Of a stretch of 62,886 nucleotides of DNA, positions 1 through 7,880 are shown piece by piece; position 1 is the stretch's first letter, and each line of letters opens with the position of its first letter. Source of the DNA: JAEUMD01 sp050250815 (lineage in GTDB: Bacteria; Pseudomonadota; Alphaproteobacteria; Rhizobiales; Hyphomicrobiaceae). Where the stretch lies: the NCBI GenBank assembly GCA_050250815.1, contig JBFWNY010000022.1, positions 1 through 62,886 of the forward strand. The letters are read 5' to 3'. Under the pieces are notes generated by a model. It was given only the letters and a program-made list of their open reading frames with translations, did not search any database and was not told the origin of the DNA. A program made the position numbers and the translations under genes.

Positions 1-115
1 GGTTCCGCTTGGCGTGCAGCCGGGCCTCCGATTGGGCCAGTTCTAGGATGCCGGTCAGTGTAGAGAGCCCCGCGCCGTCGGCCATCTGACGCAGTTCCAG
101 GATCATGTCGGCCAT
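1..115 (-). CDS. Hypothetical protein, N-terminal fragment cut by the window edge
   Basis: An open frame runs from ATG at 115 down to base 1 without a stop and continues outside the window. The visible 38 residues begin MADMILELRQMADGAGLSTL and look like a helical, soluble N-terminus (leucines spaced for amphipathic helices). A second in-frame ATG lies at 106 and neither start has a good Shine-Dalgarno. No family recognised. In many relatives dprA precedes topA, but this divergent fragment is not DprA, so the left border differs from that usual arrangement. Confidence 0.35.
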   Translation of the reverse strand, partial: MADMILELRQMADGAGLSTLTGILELAQSEARLHAKRN

Positions 116-502
116 TTAGGCGAGATGGTCCCTGGACATCGGCCCGGGGCCGGAGTCTCTTGTATCGGGTCCCTCTGCATCGAAATCGTTGCCCATGTCA
201 GCCCTGGACGCGACCCTCTCGGCCCCTTTTTTGACTTCCTCCGCCAAGCTTGCCCCCTAAGCGCTTACTGCCGCCCCAAGATACTACTATTGATTGTATT
301 CCGCTATCTAAGAGTGTTCTCGTCAATGTGGAGCACAAGGGGAACGGTTTGACACGCCGCAGCACTTCGCGGATGTTCTGCCGCCGTTGAGGCCGCCACC
401 CGGCCCTATTTCACCGGTTTGCCTGCTCGCTGGCCTTTGTGCTCCGGACGACCGCCGGTCTGCGGTGGTCTGCCGACGCTCCGCCTCGTTCGAAAGCGCG
501 CC
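116..502. other. Intergenic region upstream of topA
   Basis: This 387-base stretch holds no convincing gene. The section around 270-320 is markedly richer in A and T than its surroundings and is a plausible place for the topA promoter, but I could not assign -35 and -10 boxes with confidence. An in-frame extension of topA reaches back to an ATG at 419. It encodes an Arg/Pro/Leu-rich stretch unlike the family, so I read it as untranslated leader. Confidence 0.4.
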
Positions 503-3205
503 ATGCACGTTGTCATTGTGGAATCGGCCGCCAAGGCCAAGACGATCAACAAGTACCTGGGCAAGGGCTATCGCGTCCTGGCCTCGTTCGGTCATGTCCG
601 CGACCTGCCCTCCAAGGACGGCGCCGTCGAGCCGGACAAGGACTTCGAGATGCACTGGGACGTCGATGCCAAATCCCAGAAGATCCTCAAGGAAATCGCG
701 GATGCCGTGAAGGGAGCCGACAAGCTCATTCTGGCCACCGACCCCGATCGTGAGGGCGAGGCGATCTCCTGGCACATCCTGGAGGTGCTGCGGCGCAAGA
801 AGGCTCTCGCCAAGGACATGCCCATCGAGCGCGTGGCCTTCAACGCGGTTACCAAGCAGTCGATCCTGGCGGCTCTGAAACAGCCCCGCACCATCGATAC
901 GCCGCTGGTCGAGGCTTATCTCGCCCGCCGCGCACTCGACTATTTGGTCGGCTTCACACTGTCTCCCGTGCTGTGGCGCAAGCTGCCCGGCGCGCGCTCG
1001 GCCGGCCGCGTCCAGTCGGTCGCGCTGCGCCTCATCTGCGACCGCGAACTCGAGATCGAGACCTTCCGTACTGAGGAGTACTGGACGATCGAGGCGCTGC
1101 TCGACACGGCGAAGAAGGAAGAGGTCAAGGCGCGCCTCGTCGCCGTCGGCGGCACAACGCTCAAGAAGCTCGACATCAAGGACGAGGCTTCCGCCAAGGC
1201 CATCAAGGCGGCCATCCAAAAGGGCGACTTTCGCGTCTCCCAGGTCGAGAAGAAGGCGGTCAAGCGCAACCCGTTTCCGCCATTCACGACGTCCACAGTG
1301 CAGCAGGAGGCCTCGCGCAAGCTGGGCTTCTCGGCCAAGCAGACGATGCAGGTGGCGCAGAAGCTCTACGAGGGCGTCGACATCGGCGGTGAGACCGTCG
1401 GCCTCATCACCTACATGCGAACTGACGGCGTCACGATCGTCCCCGAAGCGGTGAGCGAAATCCGCCGCGAGATCGAGCGCCTGCACAACAAGCGCTACGT
1501 CGCCCCCTTCGTGCGCGAGTACACGGCCAAGGCCAAGAACGCGCAGGAAGCGCACGAGGCGATCCGCCCGACCGACATCTCCCGCGCGCCCCGCGACGTG
1601 AAGCGCTACCTCAAGCCCGACGAGCTCGGCCTCTACGAACTCATCTGGAAGCGTACGCTGGCGAGCCAGATGGCCTCAGCCGAGCTGGAGCAGACCTCCG
1701 CCGACATCGCCGTGACCGGCCGCGACGGCAAGGCTTACGGCCTGCGTGCCACCGGCACCGTCGTCCAGTTCGACGGCTTCCTGGCGCTCTACCAGGAAAG
1801 CCGCGACGACGATTCCGACGACGAGGACAGCCGCCGGTTGCCACCGCTCGCCGCCGGGGACAAGCTCACCGACCGCGCGATCGATGCCAGCCAGCATTTC
1901 ACCCAGCCGCCACCGCGCTTCACCGAGGCGAGCCTCGTCAAGCGCATGGAGGAGCTGGGCATCGGCCGGCCATCGACCTACGCCTCAACACTCGCCGTGC
2001 TGCGCGACCGGGAATACGTGCGCCTCGACAAGAAGCGAATGGTGCCCGAGGACAAGGGGCGCCTCGTCATCGCGTTCCTCGAAAGCTTCTTCAAGCGCTA
2101 CGTGGAGTACGACTTCACGGCCGACCTGGAGGAGAAGCTCGATCTCATCTCCGACCACAAGCTGGAGTGGCGGGACGTCTTGCGCGATTTCTGGAAGAAC
2201 TTCACCGCCGCGATCGACGACATCAAGGACCTGCGTGTCGGCGAGGTGATGGAGGCGCTCAACGAGATGCTGGGTCCGCACATCTTCCCCGCGCGGGAAG
2301 AGGGCGGCGATCCACGCCAGTGTCCGCAGTGCGGCACCGGGCGCCTCAGCCTGAAGCCCGGACGCTTTGGGCCGTTCATCGGCTGCTCCAACTACAAGGA
2401 GGAGGACGGCGGCTGTTCCTACCGGCGCGGCATCTCGCCCACCGCGGAGAACCCGCTCGATGGCAAGGTGCTTGGCTTCGATCCGGACAACGGCCTGCCT
2501 GTCACCGTGAAGACCGGCCGCTTCGGCACCTACCTGCAGCTCGGTGAGCAGAAGGACTACGAGGAGGGCGAGAAGCCGCGCCGCTCATCGATTCCCAAGG
2601 GCATCGATGCCGGCGCCATCGACCTTGCATTTGCGACGAGGCTCCTGAACCTGCCGCGTGAGGTCGGGCTGCATCCGGAGGACGGCAAGCCGATCACCGC
2701 CGGGCTCGGCCGCTACGGGCCGTTCGTGCAGCACGAAGGCACGTATGCCAACGTCGACGGCCTCGAGGAAGTGTTCAACATCGGTCTCAACCGCGCCGTG
2801 ACGCTGCTCGCCGAGAAGCGCGCCGGCGGCGGCAAGGGCCGCTTCGGCCGCGCCGCCCAGCGCACCGTGCTCAAGGACCTGGGCGAGCACCCCGGTGAGG
2901 GCGGCAAGATCGAGGTGCTCGAAGGCCGCTACGGGCCGTACGTCTCGCACAACAAGGTCAACGCGACGGTCCCCAAAGGCAAGGACCCGGCAGCACTGAC
3001 CGTCGACGAAGCCGTGGCCTTGCTCCAAGAGCGCATCGCCAAGGGCGGCGGAAAGAAGCCTGCGCGCAAGGGCGGCGGCAAGTCGACGTCGGCAGCCAAG
3101 AAGGCGCCCGCCGCCAAGAAGCCTGCCGCCGCGAAGTCGGCCGCTGCGGCCAAGCCAGCAGCGAAGTCCAGGGCGGCGTCCAAGTCGTCGGCGCGGTCGG
3201 GCTGA
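503..3205 (+). CDS. topA: DNA topoisomerase I
   Basis: Type IA topoisomerase of 900 residues that relaxes negative supercoils by cutting one strand through a tyrosyl-DNA bond. The N-terminus MHVVIVESAAKAKTINKYLG opens the Toprim fold. The acidic metal-binding cluster TDPDREGEA lies near residues 79-87, and the catalytic tyrosine is in ITYMRTDG at about residue 304. A four-cysteine zinc ribbon (CPQC and CSN...CSY) spans about residues 607-645. It is followed by topoisomerase C-terminal repeats (GRFGPF, GRFGTY, GRYGPF, GRYGPY) and a Lys/Ala-rich tail that probably binds DNA. The start at 503 is chosen because family homology begins exactly there. rnr starts 12 bases after the stop, so the two are probably cotranscribed. 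Confidence 0.97.
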   Translation: MHVVIVESAAKAKTINKYLGKGYRVLASFGHVRDLPSKDGAVEPDKDFEMHWDVDAKSQKILKEIADAVKGADKLILATDPDREGEAISWHILEVLRRKKALAKDMPIERVAFNAVTKQSILAALKQPRTIDTPLVEAYLARRALDYLVGFTLSPVLWRKLPGARSAGRVQSVALRLICDRELEIETFRTEEYWTIEALLDTAKKEEVKARLVAVGGTTLKKLDIKDEASAKAIKAAIQKGDFRVSQVEKKAVKRNPFPPFTTSTVQQEASRKLGFSAKQTMQVAQKLYEGVDIGGETVGLITYMRTDGVTIVPEAVSEIRREIERLHNKRYVAPFVREYTAKAKNAQEAHEAIRPTDISRAPRDVKRYLKPDELGLYELIWKRTLASQMASAELEQTSADIAVTGRDGKAYGLRATGTVVQFDGFLALYQESRDDDSDDEDSRRLPPLAAGDKLTDRAIDASQHFTQPPPRFTEASLVKRMEELGIGRPSTYASTLAVLRDREYVRLDKKRMVPEDKGRLVIAFLESFFKRYVEYDFTADLEEKLDLISDHKLEWRDVLRDFWKNFTAAIDDIKDLRVGEVMEALNEMLGPHIFPAREEGGDPRQCPQCGTGRLSLKPGRFGPFIGCSNYKEEDGGCSYRRGISPTAENPLDGKVLGFDPDNGLPVTVKTGRFGTYLQLGEQKDYEEGEKPRRSSIPKGIDAGAIDLAFATRLLNLPREVGLHPEDGKPITAGLGRYGPFVQHEGTYANVDGLEEVFNIGLNRAVTLLAEKRAGGGKGRFGRAAQRTVLKDLGEHPGEGGKIEVLEGRYGPYVSHNKVNATVPKGKDPAALTVDEAVALLQERIAKGGGKKPARKGGGKSTSAAKKAPAAKKPAAAKSAAAAKPAAKSRAASKSSARSG

Positions 3206-3217
3206 GGAGCGGCCGCG

Positions 3218-5533
3218 GTGGCTGGAAAGAAGAAGGGGCGCAAGCCGCCCGCCCCGCACAAGCCTGCCCGTGGAGCCGTGGCGCCCGGCGACCTGCCGAC
3301 GCGCGAGCAGATCCTCGAGTTCCTGCGAACCGCCGATGCCAAGGCCGGCAAGCGCGAGATCGCGCGCGCTTTCGCCATCAAGGGGGGGGACCGCATCGCG
3401 CTCAAGCGGCTGCTGGCCGAGATGGCGGAGGAAGGCCAGATCGCCGGTGACCGGAAGGCGCTGCGCGCGCGCGGCGGGCTGCCGCCGGTGGCGGTGCTCG
3501 AGGTGAAGCGCCGCGACGCGGACGGCGACCTCGTCGCCGAGCCGACCGTATGGGACGAGGCGGAAGGCCCAAGGCCCGGCGTGCTGCTGCTGACCGGGCA
3601 CCGGAAAGCCGGCGCCCACGATGCCGAGATCGGCATCGGCGACCGCGTGCTCGCCCGTATCAACTCACTCGAGGCGCCCGACGTCGAGGGCTTCCGCTTC
3701 GAGGCCGAGCCTATCCGCCGACTGCCGCGCGACGACCGCCGCCTGATCGGCATCTACCGTGCCCATCCACGCGGCGGCGGCACGATCGAACCGATCGACC
3801 GGCGCGCCCTGCGCTCGTGGTCGGTACAGCAGCTCGATGCGGGCGACGCAGGCGACGGCGACCTTGTCCGGTTTGAGTTGCTGAAGCGCGGGCGCTTCGC
3901 CACGCCCCAGGTGCGCGTGGTCGAAAACCTCGGCAACCCCGACGACGAGCGCAAGATCTCGCTGATTGCCATCCACGCGCATGGCCTGCCCGACTCGTTC
4001 CCCGAGTCGGTCATCGCCGAGTCCGAGGCGCTGGAGCCACCCTCCGTTACTGGACGGCTCGACCTCACCGACGTGCCGCTGTTGACCATCGACCCCGCCG
4101 ACGCGCGTGACCACGACGACGCCGTGCATGCCGAGCCCGACACGGCCGCCGACAATCCCGGCGGCTTCGTCGTGCTTGTGGCCATCGCCGATGTCGCTCA
4201 CTTCGTGCGGCCTGGCACGCGGCTCGACCGCGAAGCGCGGCTCCGCGGCAATTCCGTCTATTTCCCCGACCGGGTCGTGCCGATGCTTCCCGAGCGCATC
4301 TCCAACGACCTGTGCTCGCTGCGCGAAGGAGAGGACCGCGCGTGCCTCGTCGCGCGCATGATCTTCGACCGCTACGGCGAGAAGCGCTCCCACACCTTCC
4401 ATCGGGCGCTGATGCGCTCGGCCGCCAAGCTGTCGTATCAGGAAGCGCAAGCCGCTTTCGACGATACCCCCGGCGAGAAGGCCGCGCCACTGATGGAGCC
4501 GGCGCTGAAACCACTGTGGGCCGCCTATCAGGCGGTCACCAAGGCGCGCGACAAGCGCGGGCCCCTCGACCTCGACCTGCCCGAGCGCAAGATCAAGCTC
4601 GATGCCGAGGGACGTGTCGCCGACATCGTGATCCCCGAACGCCTCGACGCGCACAGGCTGATCGAAGAGTTCATGATCCAGGCGAACGTCGCAGCCGCCG
4701 AAACGCTGGAAGGCAAGAAGAGCCCGGTCGTCTACCGCGCCCATGCCGAACCGTCGAAGGAGAAGCTCAAGTCCTTACGCGAGTTCCTCGAGACGCTCGA
4801 CCTCAAGCTGCCGCCGGACGGCAGCCTAAAACCTGCAGCCTTCAATCGCATTCTGGAACGCGCCAAGACTCTGCCGGTGCCGGAACTCGTCAACGAGGTC
4901 GTGCTGCGCAGCCAGGCGCAAGCCGAATACACGATCGACAACTACGGGCACTTCGGTCTCAACCTCCGACGCTACGCACACTTCACCTCGCCGATCCGCC
5001 GCTACGCCGACCTGCTCGTGCATCGCGCGTTGATCCGCGCACTCGGGTTTGGAGAGGACGGTCTCGATGACTCGGAGACGGGCGGTCTTGCGGCAACGGC
5101 CAAGCTGATCTCGGAGGCGGAGCGGCGCGCGATGGCGGCCGAACGGGAGACCATCGACCGCCTAATCGCATCGCATCTGGCCGACCGCGTCGGTGCGACG
5201 TTCAAGGGAAGGATCGCGGGCGTGACGCGCTCTGGCCTGTTCGTAAAGCTGGACGGGACGGGCGCGGACGGCTTCGTGCCCATTTCGAGCCTGGAGAGCG
5301 ATTTCTACCACCACGTCGAGACCGCCCACGCGCTCGTCGGCGCCCGTTCCAACGCCGCCTATCGCCTGGGCGATACGGTCGAAGTGCGCCTCGTCGAGGC
5401 CATCCCGACAGCGGGTGCTTTGCGCTTCGAGATGGTCACGCCACCGGTCAAGGGCGCTGTCGCACCGGTCAAGGGCGGTCTGCGGCTGAAACCGCGGCGC
5501 GGCCGTCCGCACGGGCCGCCCCGTAGGCGCTGA
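3218..5533 (+). CDS. rnr: Ribonuclease R (3'-5' exoribonuclease)
   Basis: RNase II/RNB-family hydrolytic exoribonuclease of 771 residues that degrades structured RNA. It starts at GTG 3218 with GAGGAG overlapping the topA stop. A basic N-terminal segment and winged-helix-like region are followed by cold-shock-type domains and then the RNB domain. The RNB metal motif is visible as IDPADARDHDDAV near residues 290-302, and the substrate-channel motif HFTSPIRRYADLLVHR lies near 588. A C-terminal S1 domain covers about residues 660-745, ending in a short Arg/Pro/Lys-rich tail. Adjacent topA and rnr are a conserved pair in Hyphomicrobiales. Confidence 0.96.
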   Translation: MAGKKKGRKPPAPHKPARGAVAPGDLPTREQILEFLRTADAKAGKREIARAFAIKGGDRIALKRLLAEMAEEGQIAGDRKALRARGGLPPVAVLEVKRRDADGDLVAEPTVWDEAEGPRPGVLLLTGHRKAGAHDAEIGIGDRVLARINSLEAPDVEGFRFEAEPIRRLPRDDRRLIGIYRAHPRGGGTIEPIDRRALRSWSVQQLDAGDAGDGDLVRFELLKRGRFATPQVRVVENLGNPDDERKISLIAIHAHGLPDSFPESVIAESEALEPPSVTGRLDLTDVPLLTIDPADARDHDDAVHAEPDTAADNPGGFVVLVAIADVAHFVRPGTRLDREARLRGNSVYFPDRVVPMLPERISNDLCSLREGEDRACLVARMIFDRYGEKRSHTFHRALMRSAAKLSYQEAQAAFDDTPGEKAAPLMEPALKPLWAAYQAVTKARDKRGPLDLDLPERKIKLDAEGRVADIVIPERLDAHRLIEEFMIQANVAAAETLEGKKSPVVYRAHAEPSKEKLKSLREFLETLDLKLPPDGSLKPAAFNRILERAKTLPVPELVNEVVLRSQAQAEYTIDNYGHFGLNLRRYAHFTSPIRRYADLLVHRALIRALGFGEDGLDDSETGGLAATAKLISEAERRAMAAERETIDRLIASHLADRVGATFKGRIAGVTRSGLFVKLDGTGADGFVPISSLESDFYHHVETAHALVGARSNAAYRLGDTVEVRLVEAIPTAGALRFEMVTPPVKGAVAPVKGGLRLKPRRGRPHGPPRRR

Positions 5534-5642
5534 CCCCGCACGCCGATTTGGCACGCGGCGTTTCGCGCCTTCATGTTTCTCGACCGGACCGCTAAGGTTT
5601 CCCAAAGCGCCGGAGAGCGCGCCGCCACAGCGAGGACGCGAG

Positions 5643-6083
5643 ATGATCGAGAAACCAGCACCGGGCCCAAACGCGGATGGGGATGCTCGCGATGTCACCA
5701 GCGCGATGCTGCGCGGCTGGCGCCAGCGCTGCCCGTCCTGCGGCAACGGCGAACTCTACGAGCGGTATCTCAAGGTGCGCCCGTCCTGCCCCAGCTGCGG
5801 CGAGGAGTTGCATCATCATCGCGCGGACGATGCGCCACCGTATTTCACCATGCTGATCACCGGCCACGTCGTGGTCGGCCTGCTGCTATCGGTGGAGACC
5901 GCCTATGCGCCGCCCGTTTGGGTCCATGCGGCCCTCTGGGGGCCGATGATCCTCATCATGAGCCTGCTGCTGCTGCCCCGCATCAAGGGTGCCCTCATTG
6001 GATTGCAGTGGGCGCTCCGCATGCACGGCTTCTCGGGCAAGCCTGACGAGGTCGAACTGCCGCCCGCGGCACCGGCTCCCTGA
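5643..6083 (+). CDS. DUF983 family membrane protein
   Basis: Protein of 146 residues belonging by pattern to DUF983. An N-terminal zinc-ribbon-like pair CPSCGNGELYERYL...CPSCGEEL is followed by HHHRADDAPPYFT, typical of the family, and then two hydrophobic segments (about residues 60-80 and 88-110). ATG 5643 has GAGGACGCGAG just upstream. It lies between rnr and a NUDIX gene, the same order seen in other Hyphomicrobiales. The biochemical role is unknown; the cysteine knuckle suggests metal binding at the inner membrane. Confidence 0.85.
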   Translation: MIEKPAPGPNADGDARDVTSAMLRGWRQRCPSCGNGELYERYLKVRPSCPSCGEELHHHRADDAPPYFTMLITGHVVVGLLLSVETAYAPPVWVHAALWGPMILIMSLLLLPRIKGALIGLQWALRMHGFSGKPDEVELPPAAPAP

Positions 6084-6094
6084 CGGCGGTACCT

Positions 6095-6838
6095 GTGACC
6101 TCACGCCGGGCCGACGAGATCGACTGCGGCGGCCGGCTCAAGGGCCGGCCCAAGCGACTGCGGCCGAAGGATGCGGCAACACTGGTGCTCGTCGACCGTT
6201 CGGGTGCCGAGCCGCGCATCCTCATGGGCCGCCGGCGCGCCAGCGAGGTGTTCCTGCCCAACAAGTTCGTATTCCCGGGCGGCCGGCTCGACCGCGCCGA
6301 TTGGACGGCGCCCGCCGCCGATGCGCTGCCCGAGCGCGAGACCGAGCGGCTTCTTTTCGACATGAAGGGGCGGCCGAGCAGCGAGCGCGCCCGGGCTCTG
6401 GCCCTCACTGCCGTCCGGGAGATGTTCGAGGAGGCCGGGCTCCTGCTGGGCTGCACCCACCCGACCGGCGGCGGCAGTGCGCTGTCGCGGCATCCCAGCT
6501 GGATACGGTTCCTTCGAACGGGCCACCTGCCGGCGTTGTCCGGACTGACATTCTTTGCCCGTGCGATTACCCCACCAGCCCGACCGCGCCGATACGACAC
6601 ACGGTTTTTCATGGCCGACGCCGCCAGCATAGCAGCAGCCTCTGAGCGCCCGGATGAGGAACTGAACACGATCGGCTGGTTCACCATCGGGGAGGTGCGC
6701 GCGCTTGAATTGCCCAACATCACACGCGCGGTTGTGGAGGATCTGGTCTGCGTTCTCAACGATGCGAACGGGGCGCCCGGGCCGGTGCCGTATTACAGCT
6801 TCCGCAACGGCGCGTTTCGCCGCGATCTCATTCCATAA
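6095..6838 (+). CDS. NUDIX hydrolase
   Basis: Protein of 247 residues beginning at GTG 6095, 11 bases after the DUF983 stop. The Nudix box helix is visible as REMFEEAGLLLG at about residues 109-120, the Mg-binding REXXEE core that cleaves nucleoside diphosphate-linked substrates. An earlier segment, LMGRRRASEVFLPNKFVFPG, is the usual strand leading to the box. The spacing between FPGG and the REXXEEXG helix is longer than in classic MutT proteins, with an acidic/basic insert, as in the longer CoA-pyrophosphatase-like NUDIX proteins. Substrate cannot be assigned. The gene sits in the conserved rnr-DUF983-NUDIX-rpmG series. Confidence 0.88.
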   Translation: MTSRRADEIDCGGRLKGRPKRLRPKDAATLVLVDRSGAEPRILMGRRRASEVFLPNKFVFPGGRLDRADWTAPAADALPERETERLLFDMKGRPSSERARALALTAVREMFEEAGLLLGCTHPTGGGSALSRHPSWIRFLRTGHLPALSGLTFFARAITPPARPRRYDTRFFMADAASIAAASERPDEELNTIGWFTIGEVRALELPNITRAVVEDLVCVLNDANGAPGPVPYYSFRNGAFRRDLIP

Positions 6839-6912
6839 GGCCGTCTTGACAGGAAGCCTTCGGCGAGTATGTTGCGCCCCTCAGCCTCGACAAAAATGAA
6901 GCGATTGCGATC

Positions 6913-7080
6913 ATGGCAAAGCCTGTCGTCCAGAAGATCAAGCTGCTCTCGACCGCCGGGACCGGCTTCTTCTACGTGACAAAAAAGAATCCTCGCAACA
7001 CGACCGAGAAGATGTCGTTCAAGAAGTACGACCCGGTCGTGCGCAAGCACGTCGAGTTCAAGGAAACGAAGATCAAGTGA
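6913..7080 (+). CDS. rpmG: 50S ribosomal protein L33
   Basis: A 55-residue protein, MAKPVVQKIKLLSTAGTGFF onward and ending in KHVEFKETKIK. It is a full-length L33 of the type without zinc-binding cysteines, with the typical YVTKKNPRNTTEKMSFKKYDP core. ATG 6913 is preceded by a purine stretch (aaaatgaagcgattgcgatc). It follows the NUDIX gene by 74 bases on the same strand, and in relatives it also lies beside divK-pleD, as here. It is a component of the large ribosomal subunit. Confidence 0.95.
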   Translation: MAKPVVQKIKLLSTAGTGFFYVTKKNPRNTTEKMSFKKYDPVVRKHVEFKETKIK

Positions 7081-7094
7081 CGCCGGGAGCCGCA

Positions 7095-7129
7095 TGCGGC
7101 TTGGCATCGAGGCGTTGCGGCAAGCCGCA
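7095..7129 (+). terminator. Hairpin after rpmG, possible terminator
   Basis: A perfect nine-base inverted repeat, TGCGGCTTG at 7095-7103 and CAAGCCGCA at 7121-7129, starts 15 bases after the rpmG stop. No T-run follows (CCCCCCGGG instead), so it may be a transcript-stabilising end or a rho-assisted stop rather than a classic intrinsic terminator. Confidence 0.45.
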
Positions 7130-7212
7130 CCCCCCGGGAGGATCGCTCTCTCGCCGACTGACGGTCACAGGTCTATTTCCTGATTAAGTCTCCGCCTGAC
7201 CTCAAGCGGTGC

Positions 7213-7548
7213 GTAGGGAACCGTGGCTCGCCTCGGCAGCGGGGTATGTTTCCGAGTAAACCACAGTTCCCTACTCCCATGCGAGACGCCAAAGAGGGCG
7301 TTGGCTTCTCGCCGGTGTGTGCAGCCCGCATGGCTGGCAGCTAGTTTTGGAGGCAGCTGCCCTGCCCTGCTGGATGCCCCTAGCGCCAGGAGATGCGGCG
7401 AACCTGACGCCAGGACTCATACGGCGGAAGGTCAGGAGCATCGGGCTTTGCGCGCATAAGTTACGCCGGCCTGTGACGCTGTGTTGACAACCCGCCGAAA
7501 TTCTTGACCGAACCCTCTCCTTTCGATCTGCGGCAATCTTGCAGATCG
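7213..7548. ncRNA. Candidate structured RNA region (unknown family)
   Basis: Several strong inverted repeats follow each other in the non-coding gap between rpmG and pleD. A 14-base stem pairs 7213-7226 with 7261-7274 (one G-U) and encloses CTCGG/CCGAG at 7232-7236/7252-7256. A 12-base stem pairs 7281-7292 with 7301-7312 (one mismatch). Others are GGCAGCT/AGCTGCC at 7336-7342/7355-7361, CCTGAC/GTCAGG at 7403-7408/7431-7436, and CGATCTGC/GCAGATCG at 7524-7531/7541-7548. I do not recognise tmRNA, RNase P, SRP, 6S or a known riboswitch. Strand and ends are not determined, because DNA hairpins fold on either strand. Confidence 0.4.
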
Positions 7549-7880
7549 TCGCAAAGTAAGCAAGAACCGCTTGCGCCGTGTAACCTAGGCAACAGTTCCA
7601 TCGTTAAGGCGGCCAAAGTTCGTCAACGGCGTGATTTCAGCACAACCCGAGATGGGTGACAAGGCGGCCAGAAACCGGCGGCAACTCGCTGAAAACTCAG
7701 GCCAAGAAGAGAAGCATATTCGAGAAAATGTAAGTGTTCGCAGATGTTCTGCCCGGCTGCCTTCAATCTCCACGCGAGCAAGGCAAGGAGGCGGCGGCAT
7801 CGTGTCAAAGCACCGCACCTCCCTTTTTCCAATAGTCCAGCGCCAGATTTTCCGGAGCGCGGAGGAGGCGAGCGCCAACG
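7549..7880. other. Intergenic region, no gene seen
   Basis: This stretch lies between the hairpin cluster and the 3' end of pleD. The short open frames in it have low-complexity, composition-driven translations and no good ribosome binding sites, so I see no supportable gene. Pyrimidine runs near 7820-7830 do not form an obvious terminator for pleD. Confidence 0.5.

Noticed and set aside
323..1555. 410-codon open frame antisense to topA
   Set aside because: It is the high-GC shadow of topA, has no family resemblance and no ribosome site, while the sense frame is a complete topoisomerase I.
5551..5569. Sigma-54-like promoter TTGGCACGCGGCGTTTCGC before the DUF983 gene
   Set aside because: The -24 half looks right but the -12 GC is not at the required spacing.
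7140..7480. tmRNA, RNase P RNA, SRP RNA or cobalamin riboswitch
   Set aside because: None of the conserved core sequences of these RNAs could be found on either strand, only unassigned stems.
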